From positions 1 through 58,873 of the forward strand of contig DAONSX010000008.1 in the NCBI GenBank assembly GCA_035411425.1: DNA of 58,873 nt, written 5' to 3'. The number at the start of each line of letters is the position of its first letter. Position 1 is the stretch's first letter. The DNA is from TTA-H9 sp002071415. GTDB taxonomy: Bacteria > Bacteroidota > Bacteroidia > Bacteroidales > TTA-H9. The notes under the pieces were generated by a model. It was not told the DNA's origin, made no database searches, and saw nothing but the letters and a program-made list of their open reading frames with translations. Of this stretch, positions 37,423-44,523 are shown one piece after another. The position numbers and the translations under genes are program-made.

Positions 37423-38038
37423 TTAATGCTGGCCAAGAGTCTTTATGAATAAATAGATGCCTGATGCTATCAGCACTCCGCCTACTGAAACATTTAAAAT
37501 TCTTCTCCATTTTCCTTTTGATATCCGACTTAAATAATGCGCTAAAAAACCTTTATTGCCATTAAAAGACTCTCTGTTAGAAAAATGGAAAGGAAAACGA
37601 CAAAATGGGAAGAATCATTCGCGATGCTATTTGCCAGAGAGATGCCCTGTGCCACCATCCAATATAACCAATTGAATGGGTTGAGGGCATTTACAAAAAA
37701 AGTTTGTAACATGGGCATCGAACTATAAGAATGGCCAGCTGATAAATGTTTTTTCTAGATGTCTATTGATGAAAATAAGCCAATTATAACCAGCAAGATA
37801 GACCCTCCCAATCCGAAGTAAAAAAGACGTTGTCTTGTTCAATGAATTGAGCCACCCCAATTCCAGCTAAAATGAAAATGAGAACATCAGAAAGAATGAC
37901 ACCAGCGGCCGATAAAAATCCCTGCGTTCGACTCTGAGTAATTGTATGATCGAGAATGAGAAAAAAAGTTGGTCCTATGCTTATGCCGGCTATCAATCCA
38001 AAAGAAATCGACGAAAATATGCTCGATAAATTTTCCAT
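37423..38038 (-). pseudogene. Decayed LysE-family translocator gene
   Basis: Read on the minus strand from the ATG at 38036-38038, this begins as a LysE/RhtB-type exporter (MENLSSIFSSISFGLIAGIS, then 'GPTFFLILDHTITQSRTQGF', 'DVLIFILAGIG'). It then breaks. Continuing pieces in other frames restore the family: 'FYFGLGGSILLVIIGLFSS' near 37750-37815, 'FFVNALNPFNWLYWMVAQG' near 37645-37705, 'HFVVFLSIFLTESLLMAIKVF' to a TAG near 37540, then 'AHYLSRISKGKWRRILNVSV' and 'GGVLIASGIYLFIKTLG' ending at 37423. At least three frameshifts are needed, so this is a true pseudogene rather than a single read error. The lost function was probably export of an amino acid or similar solute. Confidence 0.88.
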
Positions 38039-38120
38039 ACTTTTATTCACAAACTTACTTCAATCTTATTCTTCTTGAAAATTTAAAAAGATTTTAATCC
38101 TCTTTTTAATTGTGTTTGAA

Positions 38121-38128
38121 TAGATTTG
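38121..38128 (+). promoter_or_regulatory. Possible -7 box for the metallophosphoesterase gene
   Basis: TAGATTTG matches TAnnTTTG and lies 18 bp before the chosen start at 38147; the -33 region is poor. It overlaps the upstream candidate ATG at 38126, favouring the downstream start. Confidence 0.45.
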
Positions 38129-38146
38129 CATAATAAATTCATCATC

Positions 38147-39043
38147 ATGAAAAAACCGCAACACATTATATGGTGTATCGGTCTTTTACTGTTCTTATTG
38201 AGCAGCTTAAAGGCGCAGATTCCCTCCCAAGGATTTTCGTTTGTGTTTATGACGGACATTCATCTCACGAGAGATGACTATGCCGTAGAAGGGTTTAGAA
38301 AGGCATTGGCTGTCGCTTCTGATTTAAAACCCGATTTTATTATTACTGGTGGAGATTTGGTGATGGATGCCCTTGATTGTGATTATCAGCATGCTATCGA
38401 TCAATATGATCTTTATTTAGGAACGATATCCAATTCCCCTATTCCTTTTTACAATGCGATGGGAAATCATGAAATTTGGGGCTGGCAAAACAAACATCTC
38501 CGTCAGGAAGAATGGGAGGATTATGGGAAAAATCTTTTCAAAAGAAGAATTGGTCCACCAAATTATTCGTTCGACCATAAGGGTTGGCATTTCGTTGTTA
38601 TTAATGGAATCGAGTACAATGATTCGACGAGTTATGTAGGTTGGGCTTCAGATGAAACTCTCGATTTCATTCAGAATGATTTGAAAAATGTTCCGGTTGG
38701 CATGCCAATTATTCTCATAACGCATATTCCTTTGATTACGCTCGAAGCTCAATGGGAGAAAGGTGCACTGGCCTGTAATCATCCTATGGAAGTCATTGGA
38801 AATTCGAAGGAGGTTTTGGAATGTTTCCCTGCTCATAGCCTGCGATTAGTTTTACAAGGCCATTTGCATTATTATGAAAAAATGGAAATCGATGGAATTA
38901 TTTTTATTACAGGAGGTGCGGTATGTGGAGCCTGGTGGAAAGGAAATTACCGTGTTACCGACGAAGGTTTTGTGCTCATCAGGATAAATGGGGAATATTG
39001 CCAGACGCAGTACATCGATTATGGTTGGGAAGCTATGAGATAA
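38147..39043 (+). CDS. Exported calcineurin-like metallophosphoesterase
   Basis: I start at MKKPQHIIWCIGLLLFLLSS, which gives 298 residues with a signal peptide (to about residue 24). The dimetal site is complete: 'MTDIHLT' (D-x-H), 'ITGGDLV' (GD), 'AMGNHEIWG' (GNHE), 'LITHIPL' (H) and 'LQGHLHYYE' (GHxH). It is likely a periplasmic or outer-membrane phosphoesterase; the substrate is unknown. No lipobox is evident. It stands alone between the LysE remnant and the ECF sigma module. Confidence 0.88.
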   Translation: MKKPQHIIWCIGLLLFLLSSLKAQIPSQGFSFVFMTDIHLTRDDYAVEGFRKALAVASDLKPDFIITGGDLVMDALDCDYQHAIDQYDLYLGTISNSPIPFYNAMGNHEIWGWQNKHLRQEEWEDYGKNLFKRRIGPPNYSFDHKGWHFVVINGIEYNDSTSYVGWASDETLDFIQNDLKNVPVGMPIILITHIPLITLEAQWEKGALACNHPMEVIGNSKEVLECFPAHSLRLVLQGHLHYYEKMEIDGIIFITGGAVCGAWWKGNYRVTDEGFVLIRINGEYCQTQYIDYGWEAMR

Positions 39044-39093
39044 ATTTTCTCTAATTTTTTTACAATTGGTAAAATGATAATAAATTCCTGTGT

Positions 39094-39606
39094 TTACGGG
39101 TTTTTCCCGTGTCTGTATCTATTCCCTTGCTTCATACCCTGATGTAATTTAGATGTATTCAACATCCCTTCATATAAAGAATCCAGCAAAATACATTGTT
39201 CGGGACGGCAAATTCTTTTAAGCTTCAAAAGATGTTGATTCAGGGCCATATTTATTTCTCCTTCGAGTCTGCCGATTTCTAATGCCAGATAATTTAATTT
39301 TATCGTATCGGGAGTGTCTGATTTCAATTCCTGAATCATCTTTTTTCGAATAATAAGCATCGAATCGCGTAAGGATGCAATCTGAACATTGTACTGGCGT
39401 CGAATTTGATCGTATTGGTTAGTTTGGTTTTCGTCGAGTTGTAAATATCGGATAACCATTCCCCTACCTTGACCCACTGGCCTTTCAATTGGAGCGGAAC
39501 CCGTGATTATACGTTGGGTTCTGGCATATAGAGTGATGAATGCCACAATTAAAAAGATTATTACAGATGAAAGCACCAAAATCCAAATCTTGTATTTCTT
39601 TTCCAT
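39094..39606 (-). CDS. Membrane-anchored Spy/CpxP-like (metal-resistance type) periplasmic protein
   Basis: A 170-residue protein with an N-terminal transmembrane anchor (about 7-29) and an all-helical periplasmic part: 'YLQLDENQTNQYDQIRRQYN', 'LRDSMLIIRKKMIQELKSD' and 'LDSLYEGMLN', the pattern of heavy-metal sensor/Spy-like helical hairpins (LTxxQ-like start). It lies 34 bp after the anti-sigma gene on the same strand, so it is probably the third gene of the ECF module and may act as a sensor or chaperone. That role is inference. Confidence 0.7.
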   Translation of the reverse strand: MEKKYKIWILVLSSVIIFLIVAFITLYARTQRIITGSAPIERPVGQGRGMVIRYLQLDENQTNQYDQIRRQYNVQIASLRDSMLIIRKKMIQELKSDTPDTIKLNYLALEIGRLEGEINMALNQHLLKLKRICRPEQCILLDSLYEGMLNTSKLHQGMKQGNRYRHGKNP

Positions 39607-39640
39607 TTATCGAATTATTAGCCTTTAAAAAAACTTTAAA

Positions 39641-40090
39641 TCATTCTAAGTCACTCTCTTCAAAAATCATCTCGAGCCCTAAAGGCTCATTCGCTATTCC
39701 GTCTTCCATAACCAAAACCTCTTGAAGTGTTAATTCGTCGGTTGGTAAAGTTGGCAAGAGAATTCTTCCAGTATAATAACCCATGAGGACAGCAAAGATG
39801 ATACTGAAACCATAGAGAAAGATATTTCTGGGCTTGGATTGGAAAATCCAGGATGTAGAAGATCGATTTATATCCTGGGTATTTAGGCGGGCTTGGAAAC
39901 GAGTGAAGAAATAAGGATCGGGTTCGAAATTTACTTTTGATTCAACAGCCGATTCGATCTCTTCGGCCAATGTCGAACAGTTGGTGCATTTCAACAGATG
40001 TTGTTTTGACGATATAATTTCTTGCTGGCTTAACCTCTTCGATTTATACCGTGGATACCATTTATTGAAGTTCTGGCAATCGATTTTCAT
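39641..40090 (-). CDS. Anti-sigma factor with zinc-finger-like N-terminus
   Basis: A 149-residue protein. The N-terminal cytoplasmic part has 'HLLKCTNC', the H-x3-C-x2-C pattern of ZAS anti-sigma domains, then 'EPDPYFFTRFQARL', a sequence often seen in Bacteroidota anti-sigma factors, and one transmembrane segment (about 90-112). It overlaps the sigma gene by 4 bp (ATGA-type), so translation is coupled. It would hold the ECF sigma factor at the membrane until a signal arrives. Confidence 0.8.
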   Translation of the reverse strand: MKIDCQNFNKWYPRYKSKRLSQQEIISSKQHLLKCTNCSTLAEEIESAVESKVNFEPDPYFFTRFQARLNTQDINRSSTSWIFQSKPRNIFLYGFSIIFAVLMGYYTGRILLPTLPTDELTLQEVLVMEDGIANEPLGLEMIFEESDLE

Positions 40091-40647
40091 GGCTTTAGGA
40101 GTTTATAATACTTGGCAAGATATTTTCGTAAGTTGTTTTTTGCTCGTTGTGTAAGCGAATCGATGGCTTTTGGAGTTTTTTCCATTATTTCGGCTACTTC
40201 AGAGTAGGACAAATCCTCGATATGCGTCAAAATAAATGCAATTCTCTGGTTTTTTGGAAGTTTATTCAAGGCATGGTTTAAAATTTTTCTTGTTTCCTTT
40301 TTTTCTACAAAATGATTGAAAGTTCTGGGATGAAGAATGTTATTTTCTGATTCCAGGGCTTGTGCATAAATTTTATGCGAAGTATGTGAAAAAGGAATAG
40401 CACTATTTTTACGTTTCGAGTTTAATCCATGATTCAGGGCTATGCGATATATCCATGTGGATAGAGAAGACTTTTTACGAAACCCTGAGATACCGAGATG
40501 AATCTTCATAAAAACCTCTTGGGTAAAATCTTCCACTTCTTCTTCTTGCATAAAGAGTTGGTATCCAATTGACCTAATCATGGGTTCAAAATTTTCGACC
40601 AGGATACGAAATGCATTTTGGTTGTTTTCTTGCAAAGCCTCTATCAA
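40087..40647 (-). CDS. ECF-type RNA polymerase sigma factor
   Basis: A 186-residue sigma-70 family protein with region 2 ('VEDFTQEVFMKIHLGISGF', 'STWIYRIALNHGLNSKRK') and region 4 ('LPKNQRIAFILTHIEDLSYSEVAEIMEKTPKAIDSL'), separated by a short linker. No ATG begins the frame: the best start is TTG at 40645-40647; the coding frame extends further as 'KIDESSL', also without ATG, up to a TAG. The true start could be slightly upstream at an ATT. It heads the sigma/anti-sigma/Spy-like unit. Confidence 0.88.
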   Translation of the reverse strand: MIEALQENNQNAFRILVENFEPMIRSIGYQLFMQEEEVEDFTQEVFMKIHLGISGFRKKSSLSTWIYRIALNHGLNSKRKNSAIPFSHTSHKIYAQALESENNILHPRTFNHFVEKKETRKILNHALNKLPKNQRIAFILTHIEDLSYSEVAEIMEKTPKAIDSLTQRAKNNLRKYLAKYYKLLKP

Positions 40648-40820
40648 GGAGGATTCATCTATTTTCTGTTTACAAATAATAGTCTATTTTTTTCGAGATG
40701 ATTTATTTGCAAACTTAATGATAACATCTTGAGATAAACATTTTTAATAGGGGAGCAAATCGTGGCTTGGGAAGGGATTCCTCAGCAGAATCGTATCAGC
40801 GATTGGGAATGGTTTGATTA

Positions 40821-41201
40821 TTACCTCGAGAGTTGAGTTGCTTTGTAGCCCTTATGTCCTCCACGTTTACCTGAGAATCTGCTGGGATAGTTGTCGCACA
40901 CTCCATCGTTGTTTGCGTCAACAAAATATCTGTTCATTCTTATTCCTGTTCTGTTTCCATAGTTGTCGCATACTCCATCTCCATTTTTATCAATAAAGGC
41001 TCCCCTTCCCTGTATCCAAGCTCTTGATGGCCAATTGTCGCAAATTCCATCCTTGTTTTGGTCTAAGAATCGAGGAGAAGTTAAAGGAGTAGAACCAATA
41101 TTTTTATATTGAGACTGATTCTTTGAAGTTGTTTGAGCCATAATTGCAATCGGAAACAGGCTCATCATCGTTACACATAAAATGATCATTTTGGATTTCA
41201 T
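40821..41201 (-). CDS. Secreted protein with three DxNxDGxCD calcium-loop repeats
   Basis: A 126-residue protein with a signal peptide (1-22). The mature part contains three copies of a short loop, DQNKDGICDN, DKNGDGVCDN and DANNDGVCDN, spaced by roughly 22-30 residues with 'R' and aromatic residues between. The D-x-N-x-D-G-x-x-D pattern is that of EF-hand or thrombospondin-3/dockerin calcium loops; one Cys per loop could form disulfides. The basic tail is RGGHKGYKATQLSR. It lies upstream of the ECF sigma gene on the same strand, so it may be part of that regulon. Confidence 0.75.
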   Translation of the reverse strand: MKSKMIILCVTMMSLFPIAIMAQTTSKNQSQYKNIGSTPLTSPRFLDQNKDGICDNWPSRAWIQGRGAFIDKNGDGVCDNYGNRTGIRMNRYFVDANNDGVCDNYPSRFSGKRGGHKGYKATQLSR

Positions 41202-41295
41202 CTTATTTAAAATTTTAATTGGGTTATTCTATTTGACCATGAATGATGAAAAAACCCTCGGGTAAATGAAATTTTTATTTGGGAATAGATTTTCC

Positions 41296-41324
41296 AAAAA
41301 AAAGCCACAGAATTTTCTCTGTGG
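41296..41324 (-). terminator. Terminator after tRNA-Ala
   Basis: On the minus strand CCACAGA and TCTGTGG (arms 41318-41324 and 41305-41311) form a 7-bp stem with a 6-base loop followed by C and eight T. It begins 8 bp after the tRNA 3' end. Confidence 0.85.
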
Positions 41325-41331
41325 TCTGATG

Positions 41332-41405
41332 TGGAGCGTAGGGGAGTCGAACCCCTGACCTTTAGACTGCCAGTCTAACGCTCTAGCCAACTGAGCTAAC
41401 GCCCC
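41332..41405 (-). tRNA. tRNA-Ala (anticodon GGC)
   Basis: A 74-nt tRNA on the minus strand. Acceptor GGGGCGT pairs with ACGCTCC, including the G3:U70 pair that marks alanine tRNAs. The anticodon stem TTAGA/TCTAA closes the loop CTGGCAG, giving GGC for GCC/GCU codons. The D arm is TAGCTCAGTTGGCTAGAGC and the T arm CAGGGGTTCGACTCCCCT. CCA is not encoded. It has a -7 like box (TACTTTTG, 41422-41429) just upstream. Confidence 0.93.
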
Positions 41406-41421
41406 AATGTTTTATGGCATG

Positions 41422-41429
41422 CAAAAGTA
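41422..41429 (-). promoter_or_regulatory. -7 box for tRNA-Ala
   Basis: On the minus strand TACTTTTG matches TAnnTTTG, 16 bp before the tRNA. The -33 position is poor. Confidence 0.5.
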
Positions 41430-41531
41430 AGCTATTTTTTTTATTTCTTTGCTTAATTTTATGAAAAATCCTTTACCATATTGTCGATGATATTAGAAGG
41501 CTTGCTTTTTAAAATTTATCAAAGGTAGATT

Positions 41532-42212
41532 ATGTCGAAATTATACCTGGTGCCAACACCTATTGGTAACCTCGAGGACATTACTCTGAGGGCATTGCGT
41601 ATACTTAAAGAAGTCAATTTTATATTGGCCGAAGATACGCGTTCATCACGAATATTATTACAACATTATCAAATTCAAACCCCATTGGTTTCTCATCATA
41701 AGTTCAACGAACATCAATCATTGAGAAAGGTAATAGAAAGGCTAAGAAATGGGGAAATGGCAGCCTTGATTTCCGATGCTGGAACTCCGGCTATTTCCGA
41801 TCCAGGATTTTTATTGGTGAGAGAATGCATTAGAGAAAATATTTCGATTGAATGTCTTCCGGGTCCCGTAGCTTTTATACCTGCGCTGGTTGAGTCGGGC
41901 TTACCTTGCGATAGGTTTTATTTCGAAGGTTTCCTGCCAGTAAAAAAAGGAAGGAAGACACGAATGGCACGTATGGCACAGAGAGATGAAACTACTATTG
42001 TTTATGAGTCTCCTTACCGAATAGTTCGTACCTTAAAGGAGCTTTCTGAGATTTTAGGAATGGAAAGGAAGGCCTCTATTTCGCGCGAAATCAGCAAGAT
42101 ATTCCATGAAACCATTAGAGGCACATTTTTGGAACTCATAGAATGGGCAAAATCCAAACCTTTAAAAGGGGAATTTGTTATTGTTATAGGAGGCACAAAA
42201 GATGAAAACTGA
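41532..42212 (+). CDS. rsmI: 16S rRNA (cytidine1402-2'-O)-methyltransferase
   Basis: A 226-residue SAM-dependent tetrapyrrole-methylase-fold enzyme that methylates C1402 in the ribosomal P site. Family motifs: 'LVPTPIGNLEDITLRAL', 'LAEDTRSSRILLQHY', 'ALISDAGTPAISDPGF', 'CLPGPVAFIPAL', 'YESPYRIVRTL' and 'SISREISKIFHETIRGT'. It is a slightly short form, lacking the extra C-terminal domain found in some homologues. The FRG-domain gene overlaps its 3' end by 11 bp. Confidence 0.94.
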   Translation: MSKLYLVPTPIGNLEDITLRALRILKEVNFILAEDTRSSRILLQHYQIQTPLVSHHKFNEHQSLRKVIERLRNGEMAALISDAGTPAISDPGFLLVRECIRENISIECLPGPVAFIPALVESGLPCDRFYFEGFLPVKKGRKTRMARMAQRDETTIVYESPYRIVRTLKELSEILGMERKASISREISKIFHETIRGTFLELIEWAKSKPLKGEFVIVIGGTKDEN

Positions 42213-43002
42213 CTTAATAGCCAAAAACTGGGTTCATCTTCAGGATTTGCTTTTTCGTGATACCTGGGATAAAGATTTGAAGCGATATCGTTCAGCTTAT
42301 GTTTATCGGGGTTTATCCGATAAGAATTATCAGCTTGTATCCAGCCTTATTAGGCTTGGTGGGCCTTACGATAGGCTCGAACGGCATCTGCTGCGAAATT
42401 TTATTAAATATGCCCGTCGTGGCTCAACAGGCGAGTCTTTGTGGAATTGGCTCGTATTGGCTCAACATCATGGTTTGCCCACCCGTTTGATCGACTGGAC
42501 TTATTCGCCTCTGGTAGCCTTGCATTTTGCTACGGCCAATCCTTTGAAATATAAAGATGACGGTGTGATATGGTGTGTCAATTATGTGAAAGCCAATCAT
42601 TTTTTGCCGCAAAGCTTGCTCGATATCATTCTCGAGGAAGGATCGAATGTATTTACTCCTTACATGCTCGATAAAGTTTGTAATTCATTGAGTAAACTCA
42701 GTGAGTTACAGTCGGAACCCTTCAATATTTTTCTTGAACCTCCTTCACTCGATGAGCGCATAGTGAATCAACATGCTCTTTCTTCGCTCATGTCGACTGC
42801 AAAAGCTCATCTAGGTGTTTGGTTGCAGAATCACCTCGATATTTACTTCCGCATCATTATTCCTGCCGAACTCAAATGGGAAATCAGGGATAAACTCGAT
42901 CAGTCGAATATTACCGAAAGAGTTCTTTTCCCTGGCCTCGACGGACTGAGTCTATGGCTTAAACGGAATTATAGCCCAAAAGATATTCCTTTCGACATTT
43001 AG
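42202..43002 (+). CDS. FRG domain-containing protein
   Basis: A 266-residue protein built around an FRG domain, named for its Phe-Arg-Gly-like core. Here it is 'YVYRGLSDKNYQLVSSL' (residues 33-49) and 'AQHHGLPTRLIDWTYSPLVA' (87-106). The domain's activity is not established; it occurs alone and in proteins linked to phage or nucleic-acid conflict. Position inside an rsmI-FRG-Nudix run, with an overlap to rsmI, argues for a host role in this organism (inference). Confidence 0.8.
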   Translation: MKTDLIAKNWVHLQDLLFRDTWDKDLKRYRSAYVYRGLSDKNYQLVSSLIRLGGPYDRLERHLLRNFIKYARRGSTGESLWNWLVLAQHHGLPTRLIDWTYSPLVALHFATANPLKYKDDGVIWCVNYVKANHFLPQSLLDIILEEGSNVFTPYMLDKVCNSLSKLSELQSEPFNIFLEPPSLDERIVNQHALSSLMSTAKAHLGVWLQNHLDIYFRIIIPAELKWEIRDKLDQSNITERVLFPGLDGLSLWLKRNYSPKDIPFDI

Positions 43003-43014
43003 TTATTTTTGAAA

Positions 43015-43467
43015 ATGTCATATACTTATGAATATCCACGACCCTGTGTTACCGTTGATGTTGCATTATTTCGTAAACATCACGACAAGGAGGAGATTTT
43101 ACTGATACAACGTAAAAATCCTCCTTTCGAAGGCATGTGGGCTTTACCAGGAGGATTTATCAACATGGACGAGAATCTTTCTGAAGCCGCCTTTAGAGAA
43201 TTGAAAGAAGAAACGGGTTTGACCCCTCGCACTCTTTTCCAATTTCGCACTTATGGAGATGTTTATCGTGATCCGCGGCATAGAACCATTACAATAGTTT
43301 ATTATGGTTTTATTGATTTTGAAGTAAGCCAGCCTTTGTCGGGCGACGATGCCGCCGACGCAGCTTGGTTCTCCATTCAAAAACTGCCTCCACTTGCTTT
43401 TGACCACACTCAAATCATCAATGAACTTATAGAATATCTTATATCAAATCATCAAATCGTGTTATGA
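43015..43467 (+). CDS. Nudix hydrolase
   Basis: A 150-residue Nudix enzyme from the ATG at 43015 (an upstream TTG at 43009 is less likely). The Nudix box is complete: from the GG of 'LPGGFINMDENLSEAA' through 'FRELKEETGL', with the metal-binding REx2EE core. The N-terminus 'YPRPCVTVDVALF' is typical of ADP-ribose/NDP-sugar-type family members. The substrate cannot be read from sequence. It overlaps the next gene by 4 bp, so it belongs to the same operon. Confidence 0.9.
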   Translation: MSYTYEYPRPCVTVDVALFRKHHDKEEILLIQRKNPPFEGMWALPGGFINMDENLSEAAFRELKEETGLTPRTLFQFRTYGDVYRDPRHRTITIVYYGFIDFEVSQPLSGDDAADAAWFSIQKLPPLAFDHTQIINELIEYLISNHQIVL

Positions 43468-44522
43468 AAAAGTTAATTTTTCCCTTTGTGTTATTCCTGA
43501 CATTTTTTAAACTTCATGCGCAAGTCGTCCTGCATGATTCATTATGGCCCGAACCTGGCACTTTTATTTACATGAGAATTGTGGATGATCCTGCCAGCAT
43601 GCACTTTACGCATTCCGGGGAGAATGTGAACTGGGACTTTACAAGTCTTGTTTCTTCCGATCAGGATACTATTGCCTACTTGGATCCTTCCACTACGCCT
43701 TATTTTGGAAGTTTTCCACAATCGAACCTTGCTCTAGGCATGAGCCCAACTGAAATGGCTTATTTGCAGAATGATGAATTTGATAGTCAACTGATTGGAA
43801 TAAATGGTGATCCGGGCACTGGTACGCCATTGACTGTTCCTCTTCATCCTTCTCTTCACTTGTTTCATTTTCCCTATACTTATGGGGATAGCATATTCTC
43901 CACTGCTCGAGCCATTATTCGTGGTACGGGCGCTATGTTTGGCCAGCCTGCCCTCGATTCCATGAAACTAGTTTCTACTATTATTACCCATCGTAAAGTA
44001 ATGGCGTGGGGATTGTTGCTGCTGCCCTGTAGTGGATTTCCAGAGACCTTGCTCGAGAAAGGCATAATCACTCGAATTGACAGTGCATGGACCAAGGTGC
44101 CATTTTTCGGATGGATTCCTGTCCCAGGCTTCCCAATGATAACCGTAGATACAATGTACAACTGGTTTACCGCTAATTCTATACATCCTTATGCTCAGTT
44201 GGTAGTTGACCAATCTGGTACACCCTACAGCGCAAGTTATTATTCGGGCAATTTAGAGGCAATCGATGAATATTCACACTCGCAGAATTTCCCGTTTGTA
44301 GTAAGTCCAAATCCGGTTGAAAGCGAAGTTTCATTATTTTCGACTCAAACAGGTTGGAGCGGTAAACTTTTCGATTATACCGGAAGATTGCTTAAGGACG
44401 ATATTAAAGTGAGAATAGGAACGACCAGAGTCGATGTTTCAGGGCTCAAGACAGGGGTTTATCTCTTGGTTTTGAAGAATAATAGAGGAGAAGTAAAAAC
44501 CATAAAAATTCAAAAGCGTTGA
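43464..44522 (+). CDS. Exported T9SS-sorted protein of unknown function
   Basis: A 352-residue protein with a signal peptide (1-20) and a T9SS C-terminal domain ('FVVSPNPVESEVSLFS', 'LKTGVYLLVLKNNRGE'). Central landmarks 'ENVNWDFTSLVSSD', 'FHFPYTYGDSIFS' and 'VMAWGLLLLPCSGFPE' match the 349-residue protein at 31312-32361. No catalytic motif is evident. The 4-bp overlap (ATGA) with the Nudix gene is unusual for an exported protein and suggests the operon ends with a surface component. lysS follows 1 bp away on the opposite strand. Confidence 0.8.
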   Translation: MKKLIFPFVLFLTFFKLHAQVVLHDSLWPEPGTFIYMRIVDDPASMHFTHSGENVNWDFTSLVSSDQDTIAYLDPSTTPYFGSFPQSNLALGMSPTEMAYLQNDEFDSQLIGINGDPGTGTPLTVPLHPSLHLFHFPYTYGDSIFSTARAIIRGTGAMFGQPALDSMKLVSTIITHRKVMAWGLLLLPCSGFPETLLEKGIITRIDSAWTKVPFFGWIPVPGFPMITVDTMYNWFTANSIHPYAQLVVDQSGTPYSASYYSGNLEAIDEYSHSQNFPFVVSPNPVESEVSLFSTQTGWSGKLFDYTGRLLKDDIKVRIGTTRVDVSGLKTGVYLLVLKNNRGEVKTIKIQKR

Positions 44523-44523
44523 T

